From Amycolatopsis keratiniphila subsp. keratiniphila (GTDB lineage: Bacteria > Actinomycetota > Actinomycetes > Mycobacteriales > Pseudonocardiaceae): 64,000 nucleotides of DNA. Below the pieces are notes generated by a model. It ran no database searches. It saw only the letters and a program-made list of their open reading frames with translations, and had not been told where the DNA came from. The stretch covers positions 277,767-341,766 of the forward strand of contig NZ_LQMT02000039.1 in the NCBI RefSeq assembly GCF_001620365.2. Direction: 5' to 3'. Positions 34,033 through 41,236 of the stretch are shown in pieces (positions within the stretch are counted from its first letter, which is position 1; every line of letters begins with the position of its first letter). A program made the position numbers and the translations under genes.

Positions 34033-34764
34033 ATGTGGGTCGACGAGAGCGGCGGCACGGACACCGAGTCGGGCTCCACCGAAGCGGTCACCGTCCACGT
34101 TGACGGCGAGGAGTACCAGGCCGAGCTCAACTACGACCTCGACAAGGACGGCGTGAACGACGCCGCGGTCATCCAGCACGAGGACGGCACCGGCCAGGCG
34201 TTCGTCGACAGCGACGGTGACGGCGAGGCCGACCAGTACGCGGTGCTCGACGAGAACGGCAAGGTCGTCCAGGAAGCCGTCTACGACGAGGCGTCCGGCT
34301 CCTGGGTCGAAGCGGGTGGCAGTGGCAGCGACGACGGTTCCGACGCGGGTACCAGCGGTACCATGCACGCCGACATGCCCAGCGGCGACGTCGAGGTCGG
34401 CCCGCCGACCGTCGACACCAACAACGACGGGACCCCGGACACCGCCATCGTCCACACCGAGGACGGCCGCACGATCGCCTTCACCGACAAGGACGGCGAC
34501 GGCAGCGCCGACATCGCGGTGGAGACCGACGCCTCCGGCAACTCCAAGACCTACGAGCACACCGGCCCCGGCCAGTGGACCGAGGTCGGCAGTGGCCTGG
34601 TCAGCAACGACATCGACTCGGCCTTCACGAGCGCTCCGGCGGCCGAAGGCAACACGGCAGCCGACCCGGCCGGCGACGCCGCGTGGGGTGGCGAGGGCAC
34701 CGAAACACTCGAAGGTGTGGCGAAGATCGATTCCGCCACCGGTCAGTGGATCAGCCCGAACTGA
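34033..34764 (+). CDS. Acidic protein with four calcium-loop repeats
   Basis: 243 residues, very rich in Asp, Glu and Gly, no signal peptide. Four EF-hand-like loops occur in two pairs: DLDKDGVND, DSDGDGEAD, then DTNNDGTPD and DKDGDGSAD, each followed by a hydrophobic strand (AVIQ, YAVL, AIVH, IAVE), giving a duplicated calcium-binding module. Resembles DUF6802-type proteins of mycolata. A GAGGGGG ribosome site lies 7 bp before the ATG. A Rho-independent terminator follows, so it is a single-gene unit. Confidence 0.75.
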   Translation: MWVDESGGTDTESGSTEAVTVHVDGEEYQAELNYDLDKDGVNDAAVIQHEDGTGQAFVDSDGDGEADQYAVLDENGKVVQEAVYDEASGSWVEAGGSGSDDGSDAGTSGTMHADMPSGDVEVGPPTVDTNNDGTPDTAIVHTEDGRTIAFTDKDGDGSADIAVETDASGNSKTYEHTGPGQWTEVGSGLVSNDIDSAFTSAPAAEGNTAADPAGDAAWGGEGTETLEGVAKIDSATGQWISPN

Positions 34765-34842
34765 ATCCTGAAATGGCCTGGACCAATACAAGAATGGTTT
34801 AGTCCATTTTATAGGCGACAAATGTAATCCTGGTCACAGGAC

Positions 34843-34873
34843 AACCCGGCGCGAGACCTCGTGCCGGGTTTTC
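34843..34873 (+). terminator. Rho-independent terminator
   Basis: AACCCGGC and GCCGGGTT arms around a 12-nt loop, followed by TTCTC so that the 3' side reads GGGTTTTCTC. About 80 bp after the acidic protein stop. The most canonical terminator in the plus strand of the window. Confidence 0.75.
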
Positions 34874-34906
34874 TCATGTCCGATTCGTCCGAGGGCTGTG
34901 CGATCG

Positions 34907-34946
34907 ATCACCGGAAGAATTTTTGCGTATGGCCCATTCCGGTGAT
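34907..34946. promoter_or_regulatory. Split inverted repeat upstream of pckG
   Basis: Perfect 10-bp arms ATCACCGGAA and TTCCGGTGAT, centres 30 bp apart (about three helical turns), 213 bp before the pckG ATG. Could be a two-site operator for a gluconeogenesis regulator. No protein can be named. Confidence 0.4.
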
Positions 34947-35158
34947 ACTGAATCGATTCCCTTATCGTTCTTGTGAGAGAACCGACAGGTCAGCTCTCGG
35001 TTACCTGCCGGTCATCCGGCTACTCTCGGGGAATCCCAAAACCTGCACGCCGGTCTTCCCGCCGGTGTGCGAAGCCATTCGGTCGCCGGCATCGAAGCCC
35101 GCATCGGAACAGCGTCGTTCCCGGTGTGGGCTTCTGCCGTCGGAAGTCAGGAGTAGAG

Positions 35159-36985
35159 ATGACCGCAGTCGCCATCCCCGGACTGGAAAATGCGCCGACG
35201 ACGCACAGTGGCGTGCTGTCCTGGGTCCGGGAGGTCGCCGAACTGACCACTCCGGACCGTGTGGTGTGGGTCGACGGGTCCGACGAAGAGGCCGCCCGGA
35301 TCAACGCCGAGCTGGTCTCCGCCGGCACGTTCGTGCAGCTCGACGCGAAGCCCAACTCGTTCTGGGCGGCTTCCGACCCGAATGACGTCGCCCGCGTCGA
35401 AGAGCGCACCTTCATCTGTTCGGAGAACGAAGCCGACGCCGGTCCCACCAACAACTGGATGGACCCGGCCGAGATGAAGGCCACGATGACCGAGCTGTAC
35501 CGCGGATGCATGCGCGGTCGCACGATGTACGTCATCCCCTTCTGCATGGGCCCCCTCGGCGCCGACGACCCCAAGCTCGGCATCGAAATCACCGACTTCG
35601 CCTACGTCGTCGCTTCCATGCGCGTGATGACCCGCGCCGGCAAGGCCGCGCTGGACAAGTTCGTCACCGAGGACGGCACCGAGCGCGAGTTCGTCCCCGC
35701 CCTGCACTCCGTCGGCGCGCCGCTGGAGCCGGGCCAGGAGGACGTCTCGTGGCCGTGCAACACCACCAAGTACATCTCGCACTTCCCCGAGACCCGGGAG
35801 ATCTGGAGCTACGGCTCCGGCTACGGCGGAAACTCGCTGCTCGGCAAGAAGTGCTACTCGCTGCGCATCGGCTCGGTCATCGCCCGCGACGAGGGCTGGC
35901 TGGCCGAGCACATGCTGATCCTCAAGCTGATCTCGCCCGAGGACAAGGTCCACTACGTCGCGGCGGCTTTCCCGAGCGCCTGCGGCAAGACCAACCTCGC
36001 CATGCTGCAGCCGACCATCCCCGGCTGGCGCGCCGAGACCCTCGGTGACGACATCGCGTGGATGCGGTTCGGCGAGGACGGCCGCCTGTACGCGGTGAAC
36101 CCCGAGTTTGGCTTCTTCGGCGTCGCGCCGGGCACCGACTGGCACACCAACCCCAACGCGATGCGCACCATCGAAAAGGGCAACACGGTCTACACGAACG
36201 TCGCGCTCACCGACGACGGCGACGTCTGGTGGGAGGGCATGGGCGAGAAGCCCGAGCACGCCACCTCCTGGAAGAAGCAGGACTGGACGCCGGAGTCGGA
36301 AGAGAAGGCCGCGCACCCGAACTCGCGCTACTGCACCCCGATGTCGCAGTGCCCGATCCTCGCGCCGGAGTGGGACGACCCGAAGGGCGTGCCGATCTCG
36401 GCGATCCTGTTCGGCGGCCGCCGCAAGACCACGGTCCCGCTGGTGAACGAGGCCCGCGACTGGCAGCACGGCGTGTTCATGGGCGCCACCATGTCGTCGG
36501 AGACCACCGCGGCCGCCGCCGGCGCCGTCGGCAACGTGCGCCGCGACCCGATGGCCATGCTGCCGTTCCTCGGCTACCACGCCGGTGACTACTTCAAGCA
36601 CTGGCTGGACCTCGGCAAGAACGCCGACGCGAACAAGCTGCCGAAGATCTTCTACGTCAACTGGTTCCGCCGTGGCGACGACGGCCGCTTCCTGTGGCCG
36701 GGCTTCGGCGAGAACTCGCGGATCCTGAAGTGGGTCATCGAGCGCGTCGAGGGCAAGGGCAACGCGAACGAGACCCCGGTCGGCTTCGTGCCGAACGCCG
36801 AGGACCTCGACACCGAGGGCCTCAAGGAGCCGCTGGCCGACATCCAGGCCGCGCTGGACGTCTCCGCCGAAGAGTGGCGCCAGGAACTGCCGCTCATCGA
36901 GGAGTGGTTCGAGAAGATCGGCGACAAGGTCCCGTCGTCGCTGCGTGACGAGCTGGACGCGCTGCGTACTCGGCTCGAGCGCTGA
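35159..36985 (+). CDS. pckG: Phosphoenolpyruvate carboxykinase (GTP)
   Basis: 608 residues, the family's normal length. Converts oxaloacetate plus GTP to PEP, the entry step of gluconeogenesis. Visible motifs: FCMGPLG, substrate loop with YGSGYGGNSLLGKKC, kinase P-loop FPSACGKTN (about 271-279) containing the reactive Cys, TLGDDIAWM metal site, and NWFRRGDDGRFLWPGFGEN. AGGAG lies 5 bp before the ATG. Monocistronic: terminators on both sides. The acetate/pyruvate-type symporter MctP is 6 kb away, consistent with growth on organic acids, though a link is inference. Confidence 0.97.
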   Translation: MTAVAIPGLENAPTTHSGVLSWVREVAELTTPDRVVWVDGSDEEAARINAELVSAGTFVQLDAKPNSFWAASDPNDVARVEERTFICSENEADAGPTNNWMDPAEMKATMTELYRGCMRGRTMYVIPFCMGPLGADDPKLGIEITDFAYVVASMRVMTRAGKAALDKFVTEDGTEREFVPALHSVGAPLEPGQEDVSWPCNTTKYISHFPETREIWSYGSGYGGNSLLGKKCYSLRIGSVIARDEGWLAEHMLILKLISPEDKVHYVAAAFPSACGKTNLAMLQPTIPGWRAETLGDDIAWMRFGEDGRLYAVNPEFGFFGVAPGTDWHTNPNAMRTIEKGNTVYTNVALTDDGDVWWEGMGEKPEHATSWKKQDWTPESEEKAAHPNSRYCTPMSQCPILAPEWDDPKGVPISAILFGGRRKTTVPLVNEARDWQHGVFMGATMSSETTAAAAGAVGNVRRDPMAMLPFLGYHAGDYFKHWLDLGKNADANKLPKIFYVNWFRRGDDGRFLWPGFGENSRILKWVIERVEGKGNANETPVGFVPNAEDLDTEGLKEPLADIQAALDVSAEEWRQELPLIEEWFEKIGDKVPSSLRDELDALRTRLER

Positions 36986-36988
36986 CGA

Positions 36989-37058
36989 AAACTCGCCGAA
37001 GGGGCGCCGTTCCGCATCTCACTCACGTGATGCGGGGAGGCGCCCCTTCATCGAGTTT
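36989..37058 (+). terminator. Large hairpin after pckG
   Basis: Nested stems: AAACTCG/CGAGTTT, GAAGGGGCGCC/GGCGCCCCTTC and CCGCAT/ATGCGG, starting right at the stop codon. Confidence 0.65.
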
Positions 37059-37147
37059 CCGGGGGCCTTCGGCCCGAGAGAGGGCGCTCGAGCGGTGAAG
37101 TCTCCGTCGGGCGCGGGGGCGCCCTTGGGGAGACCGATTGGTGCTGG

Positions 37148-37191
37148 AGAAGGCCTCATCCTCGGAGTCATTCCCGAGGATGAGGCCTTCT
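37148..37191 (+). terminator. Second hairpin between pckG and LLM gene
   Basis: 18-bp perfect arms beginning AGAAGGCCTCATCCTCGG, 8-nt loop, followed by TCTTT. It lies just 15 bp before the promoter of the next gene, insulating it from pckG. Confidence 0.7.
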
Positions 37192-37217
37192 TCTTTCGCG
37201 CTCGGTACCGTGGCCGC

Positions 37218-38090
37218 ATGGTCAAATTCGGCGTCAACATGGTCGTCCCGGAAAGCCGTGCCGCGTGGGTCGAAAAGTGCCGGAAGGCCGAGGATCTCGG
37301 CTTCGACGTGATCGGTGCGGCCGACCATCTCGGCATGGCACCGCCGTTCCCGGCCCTCGTGCTCGCCGCCGAGGTGACGGACCGCCCTCGGCTCAACACC
37401 TTCGTCATCAACACCGCCTTCTACAACCCGGTGCTGCTGGCCCGCGACGTCACCGGCACGGACCAGTTCACCGAAGGCAGGCTGGAGCTCGGCCTGGGGG
37501 CCGGTTACGTGAAGGCCGAATTCCAAGCGGCGGGAATGGAGTTCCCGCGTGCGGGCAAACGCGTGGACCATCTCGAAAACACCATCAAAGTGCTGAAAAG
37601 GCTCTATGCCGACGAAAACCACAAACCGCCGACGGTGCAGAAACCCGGCCCGCCGCTGATGATCGCCGGCCGTGGCGACAGGCTTCTCGGTCTCGCCGCC
37701 GAACACGCCGACATCATCGGCTTCACCGGCACGGCGGCCGTTCCCGACGGGGGCGCGCTCGCCGTCGACGACGCGGCCGGAATCGAAGAACGGGTGAATT
37801 TCGTCCGTGGGAAATTGAACGGCCGTACCGTCGAATTCAACATCCTCTCGCATTTCGTCGCCGTGGTCGAAGATCGGCGACAGGGTTTGGAAAGCCTGCG
37901 AGAGCTGCTTGACGGGAAGCTCACCGTCGATCAGCTCGCCGAACTGCCGACGGCCCTGGTCGGCACCCACGAGCAGATCGCCGAACAGATCCTGGCGCAT
38001 CGCGAACGTTTCGGTTTCACCTACTTCACCGTGCTGGAGCACAACATGGACGCGCTCGCGCCGGTGATCGAAACCTTGCGCGGCCGATGA
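37218..38090 (+). CDS. LLM-class F420-dependent oxidoreductase
   Basis: 290 residues in the luciferase-like TIM-barrel family. KFGVNMVVPE start, FDVIGAADHL, RLELGLGAGYVKAEFQAAG and KPPTVQKPGPPLMIAG mark the F420-using subgroup (TIGR03621 type). Hydride transfer with F420; substrate unknown. ATG 37218 lies 6 bp after TACCGT (37206-37211), so it is probably leaderless. It overlaps the next ABC ATPase start by 4 bp, an unusual pairing. Confidence 0.85.
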   Translation: MVKFGVNMVVPESRAAWVEKCRKAEDLGFDVIGAADHLGMAPPFPALVLAAEVTDRPRLNTFVINTAFYNPVLLARDVTGTDQFTEGRLELGLGAGYVKAEFQAAGMEFPRAGKRVDHLENTIKVLKRLYADENHKPPTVQKPGPPLMIAGRGDRLLGLAAEHADIIGFTGTAAVPDGGALAVDDAAGIEERVNFVRGKLNGRTVEFNILSHFVAVVEDRRQGLESLRELLDGKLTVDQLAELPTALVGTHEQIAEQILAHRERFGFTYFTVLEHNMDALAPVIETLRGR

Positions 38091-38692
38091 TCGACGTACG
38101 CGGGCTCGGCGTCCAGGCCGGGGAGCACTGGTTGTTCGACGGCCTCGACTTCGAGGTCGAGGCGGGCGAATGCGCGGTCATCGTCGGCCCCAACGGGGTC
38201 GGGAAATCGACCCTGCTGCGGTGCCTGTACGGAACGCAGACACCGCAGCGCGGCCGGGTCGTCGTCGCGGGCGGGAAACCCGACGAACGCGATGTTTCCT
38301 TCCGCCGCAAGGTTTCCGTCCTGTTCGACGATTCCGATTTCTTCGCCGAGCTGACCCCGCTCCAGCATCTCGAACTGCTGGAGGGTTCGTTCGGCGCCGA
38401 TCTCGGCGACTACGACGCGCTCCTCGCGGACGCCGGGCTCGCCGAGCGGGCGAAGGTCACCGCGGGCAAATTCTCGGCCGGGCAACGCCGCCGACTGTTG
38501 CTCCTCGGCGCGACGGCGCGACCGCACGACGTCCTCCTGCTCGACGAGCCGGAGCGGGCGCTCGACGTCGCCGGGAAGGAATGGCTGACGTCGTTGATCA
38601 AGCGCTCGACCTCCGCCGGAGCCGCCGTCGTCGTGGCCACACATCATCCTCCGCTGCTCGAAGCGGCCGACTCCACCCTCGAGTTGTGGTGA
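38087..38692 (+). CDS. Small ABC ATPase
   Basis: 201 residues. Walker A VGPNGVGKSTLLRCL, signature FSAGQRRRLLLLG (SAGQ instead of SGGQ), Walker B VLLLDEPERALDV and H-loop THH. Short form, as in CcmA-like or DUF-linked exporters. Overlaps the upstream oxidoreductase by 4 bp and the downstream membrane protein by 4 bp, so it acts with the latter. Confidence 0.88.
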   Translation: MIDVRGLGVQAGEHWLFDGLDFEVEAGECAVIVGPNGVGKSTLLRCLYGTQTPQRGRVVVAGGKPDERDVSFRRKVSVLFDDSDFFAELTPLQHLELLEGSFGADLGDYDALLADAGLAERAKVTAGKFSAGQRRRLLLLGATARPHDVLLLDEPERALDVAGKEWLTSLIKRSTSAGAAVVVATHHPPLLEAADSTLELW

Positions 38693-39933
38693 CCACGAAA
38701 GCCCCCACGCATGTCCCGGGACGACAGCGCTTCGGCGGCCTGTTCAACGGCGACTACCAGGCCTTCCTGGCACTGTTCGGATTCGGTGCGCTGTTCACCG
38801 CTTTCCAGAACCTGCCGAAGCTCCGCGATTTCCTCTTTGGACAGTCCCTTGTGGACTTTCCGGCGGTTTTCGGGTTGTTGATCGTGCTGTGCGCGATGTT
38901 CTGGCGCGCCCTGCTGCGCCGCGGCTTCGTCTGGGCCGAACCGGCGGCACTGACGTGGATGGACTTCGCCCGCGTCGACAGGCGCCGCGTCGTGGTCAAG
39001 CGGATGTGGACGCTCTGGGCCGGGCTGGTCCTGGTGGTCGGCTACACCGGCGCGCTGGTCACCGCGATCGGCGGCGGGGCGAGGGACGTGTGGATCGCGA
39101 TGTCGGCGTTGACCGCCTCCGGCGCGATCCTGGCCGCCGTCACCGCGCGGCGGACGGCGATCCGCGGGGAAACGCTCGCGCCGGTCGTGCTCGCGGTCGC
39201 CGGCCTGGCGTTCGCGGCCGCGGGCCTGGGCCCGGTCGCGGTCGAGGTGCTGGCCGGTGCCCTGTTCGTGGTGGCGGTCGCGGCGGCCTTCGGCGGCGAG
39301 CCGATGTCCGGGGTCGGCCGTCAGGAACTCGTCGACGGCTGGAACGCGCGGCTCCTGAGGGCGATGGCCGCGGTCTTCATGGATCCCATGCTGCTGATCC
39401 CGGAGTCGAAGCCGGTGCCGTGGCTGTCGCTCCGGCGTCCGACGACGCTGCGGCTCGCCTGGGCGGGGGTGCTCGGCCGGACGCGATACGCGGCGGCGAG
39501 TGTGGTGATCGCGAGCCTGGTGGGCGTCGCTCACCTGGCCTTCCCGGCGATCCCCGCGGCGGCGCTGTTCACGCTCGGCGCGTACGCGGCGCTCGTGCCG
39601 TTCGTCGGCGGGCTCGGCGAGCTGTGGCGCAACCCCGGCCGCCGGCGGTGGCTCGGCGCGTCCGACTGGGAGTTGCGGCTGGTCAACGGGCTGGTGATCG
39701 CGCTGCTCGGGCTCGCCTGGGGGATCCTGCTCGGGCTGGCGACGCTGCTCCTCGGGGTGGTCCCGGCCTGGCCGGTGTGGCTCGCGCTCCCGCTCGCGGT
39801 CTTCGCCGCGGTGCGGACGGCGACCCGGCCGCCGATGAACTACGACGTCAGCGGCGGTGCGGCCGGGCTACAGGCCTTGCGCGGCGTCGACGTGCTCGTG
39901 GTCGGTGCCGTCTTGCTCAGCGTGATCACCTGA
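38689..39933 (+). CDS. Membrane subunit paired with the small ABC ATPase
   Basis: 414 residues with about ten hydrophobic segments, no recognised signature beyond DUF6297-like layout in actinobacteria. Charged loop RQELVDGWNARLLRAMAAVFMDPMLLIPESKPVPW is probably the cytoplasmic coupling region. Its GTG overlaps the ATPase stop, so it is taken to be the permease of this ABC system; substrate unknown. One GTCC-N5-GGAC motif (38844) uses a rare CTT codon. Confidence 0.75.
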   Translation: MTTKAPTHVPGRQRFGGLFNGDYQAFLALFGFGALFTAFQNLPKLRDFLFGQSLVDFPAVFGLLIVLCAMFWRALLRRGFVWAEPAALTWMDFARVDRRRVVVKRMWTLWAGLVLVVGYTGALVTAIGGGARDVWIAMSALTASGAILAAVTARRTAIRGETLAPVVLAVAGLAFAAAGLGPVAVEVLAGALFVVAVAAAFGGEPMSGVGRQELVDGWNARLLRAMAAVFMDPMLLIPESKPVPWLSLRRPTTLRLAWAGVLGRTRYAAASVVIASLVGVAHLAFPAIPAAALFTLGAYAALVPFVGGLGELWRNPGRRRWLGASDWELRLVNGLVIALLGLAWGILLGLATLLLGVVPAWPVWLALPLAVFAAVRTATRPPMNYDVSGGAAGLQALRGVDVLVVGAVLLSVIT

Positions 39934-39944
39934 GGTCACCCGTT

Positions 39945-39980
39945 CCCGCGTTCGGATCATTCGGATACTCCGAACGCGGG
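39945..39980 (+). terminator. Hairpin after ABC permease
   Basis: 12-bp perfect arms CCCGCGTTCGGA and TCCGAACGCGGG, 12-nt loop, 12 bp after the stop. A TACCCT -10 candidate for the next gene follows at 39982. Confidence 0.55.
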
Positions 39981-40009
39981 TTACCCTCGATGCGACGAAA
40001 GGAGCACGA

Positions 40010-40585
40010 GTGGGCGGCGGGCACGCACCGGGAAAGGGGCGGCGGGCGACCAGCGAGTTCCCCGCGGGCTGGACCGACGAGCAGATCATCGCGGTGATCA
40101 AGGACGTCGCGAACGATCCGAGCGAACCCCGCCTCAGACTCCACAACGGCCGCTGGCGCTGCGCCGGCGAACGGTACGGCGTGCACCTGATCGTGCTGGT
40201 CGAAGACAACGGCCACGTCAAGACGGGCTATCCGGTGGCGGGCCCCGGCGTGGTCCGCAACCCCGACACCGCCGCCGACCCGGCGAACCCCACCGTCGCC
40301 GACCTCGCCGCCGGCCGGATCAGCTTCTTCGGCGACAGCCTGCTCGACCAGATCGGCGACCGGATCGCGCCGGACCTCCTGGCCTTCTACCGCACCTTGC
40401 ACTGGTCGGGTGAGTGGGAAGAACTGGCCGACGTCCTCGTCGCGCACGCGATGAACGAGAACCTGCACCTCGGCGTGGACGAATACGCCACCTTGGACAG
40501 CCTGCTGAACAGCTTCGACCTGCCGATCGACGGCTTCCTCTACCTGAACGACCGGGCACACGCCCTGGCCGCGCTGCGCCCCTGA
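40010..40585 (+). CDS. EndoU-like domain joined to a MafI-like domain
   Basis: 191 residues. The first ~90 resemble the bacterial EndoU nuclease toxin fold: GGGHAPGKG (a catalytic-type His and Lys), SEFPAGWTDEQIIAVIKDVANDP, and GHVKTGYPVAGPGVVRNP, the usual C-terminal strand. The other catalytic His, normally about 15 residues upstream, is absent because translation starts here (GTG with AAAGGAG 6 bp upstream; no earlier in-frame start). The last ~85 residues (LDQIGDRIAPDLLAFY...SGEWEELADVLVAHAMNENLHLGVDEYATLDSLL) look like a MafI-type immunity protein. No signal peptide. It may be an inactive toxin remnant carrying its immunity domain. Confidence 0.55.
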   Translation: MGGGHAPGKGRRATSEFPAGWTDEQIIAVIKDVANDPSEPRLRLHNGRWRCAGERYGVHLIVLVEDNGHVKTGYPVAGPGVVRNPDTAADPANPTVADLAAGRISFFGDSLLDQIGDRIAPDLLAFYRTLHWSGEWEELADVLVAHAMNENLHLGVDEYATLDSLLNSFDLPIDGFLYLNDRAHALAALRP

Positions 40586-40597
40586 TCTCGGCCTCAC

Positions 40598-40780
40598 GCG
40601 CGCACCCCACCCCCCACCCGTCCCTGGGGGGCGCGCCCTGCACCAGCGTATCGGCGGTGGGGGACGGGAACGGGGCGGAAGGTGATCGGCGGCGGTAGTT
40701 GTCCACAACGGCGGGGCCCTGTGGAAAGTGGGATGAAGGGGGCCTTGACCGCATGCGATGCGGCGAAAGCGTCCTTCACC
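40598..40780. repeat. Composite intergenic cassette, copy B (reverse)
   Basis: Reversed relative to copies A and C. GC-rich tail ending in CCAGCGTATCGG (40598-40654), a DnaA-box-like pair TTGTCCACA (40699) and degenerate TGTGGAAAG (40720), then an inverted-repeat part with CCGCAT/ATGCGG inside GAAGG/CCTTC (40734-40778). It fills the convergent gap between the EndoU-like gene and the XRE gene. Confidence 0.7.
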
Positions 40781-40826
40781 GCCGTCGCGTACGCCCATTG
40801 CTCACGAAGCGGTGTTGAAGCCCTCG

Positions 40827-41102
40827 TCAACTCGCTTCGGCGACCTCTTCGGCGCCGCCCTCGGCGGCCGAACGCAGCGCGTCCAGCGGCAGCGCGACGG
40901 CGTCCGCGATCGCCATCACCGTGAAGAAGGCGGGCGTCGGGATCCGCCCGGTCTCGATCTTCCGGAGCGTCTCCACCGAGATCCCGGCCTCGGCCGCGAC
41001 CTCGACCATGCTCCGCGACGACGCCGCGCGCGCGTCCCGGAGCGCCAGCCCCAGCCGCTCGCCGCGTTCGCGTTCCTCGTCCGTCAACGGCACTCGCACC
41101 AT
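40827..41102 (-). CDS. XRE-family HTH regulator
   Basis: 91 residues. A single helix-turn-helix, SSRSMVEVAAEAGISVETLRKIETGRIPTPAFFTVMAIADAV, follows a charged N-terminus (TDEERERGERLG). No other domain. ATG 41102 lies 7 bp after TACTAT on the minus strand, an excellent -10, so it is leaderless; the longer open frame upstream is discarded. Targets unknown. Downstream lies cassette B. Confidence 0.85.
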   Translation of the reverse strand: MVRVPLTDEERERGERLGLALRDARAASSRSMVEVAAEAGISVETLRKIETGRIPTPAFFTVMAIADAVALPLDALRSAAEGGAEEVAEAS

Positions 41103-41146
41103 GAGCCCAATAGTAATACCGCTCGCGTGCCGAGTTACCCCCAGCC

Positions 41147-41178
41147 TGTGGACAACTCTGTGCACAGGTCGTGGACAA
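41147..41178. promoter_or_regulatory. Two further DnaA-box-like sites
   Basis: TGTGGACAA at 41147-41155 and CGTGGACAA at 41170-41178, same orientation, centres 23 bp apart, in the divergent region behind the XRE promoter. A further exact TTGTCCACA falls at 41325 inside the hydrolase gene. Confidence 0.5.
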
Positions 41179-41190
41179 CCCCAAGAAAAG

Positions 41191-41220
41191 GGCCCCGCCG
41201 AGCCGGAACTCGACGGGGCC
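41191..41220 (-). terminator. Rho-independent terminator of hydrolase gene
   Basis: On the minus strand GGCCCCG...CGGGGCC with inner CGAG/CTCG pairing is followed by CTTTTCTT, the canonical U-rich tail, 16 bp past the stop codon. Confidence 0.8.
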
Positions 41221-41236
41221 ACAATCCCTAGTGGCT

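Larger units (their letters stand above)
34765..35158. other. 394-bp gene-free stretch upstream of pckG
   Basis: Contains an AT-rich segment after 34764, the terminator at 34843-34873, a split inverted repeat at 34907-34946, and a probable pckG leader. No coding frame is convincing. The region is AT-richer than its surroundings, consistent with a regulated promoter. Confidence 0.55.

Noticed and set aside
40598..40654. 6C-type small RNA in the GC-rich cassette tail
   Set aside because: A single C-run of six is present, but the two hairpins with C-rich loops expected of 6C RNA are not.
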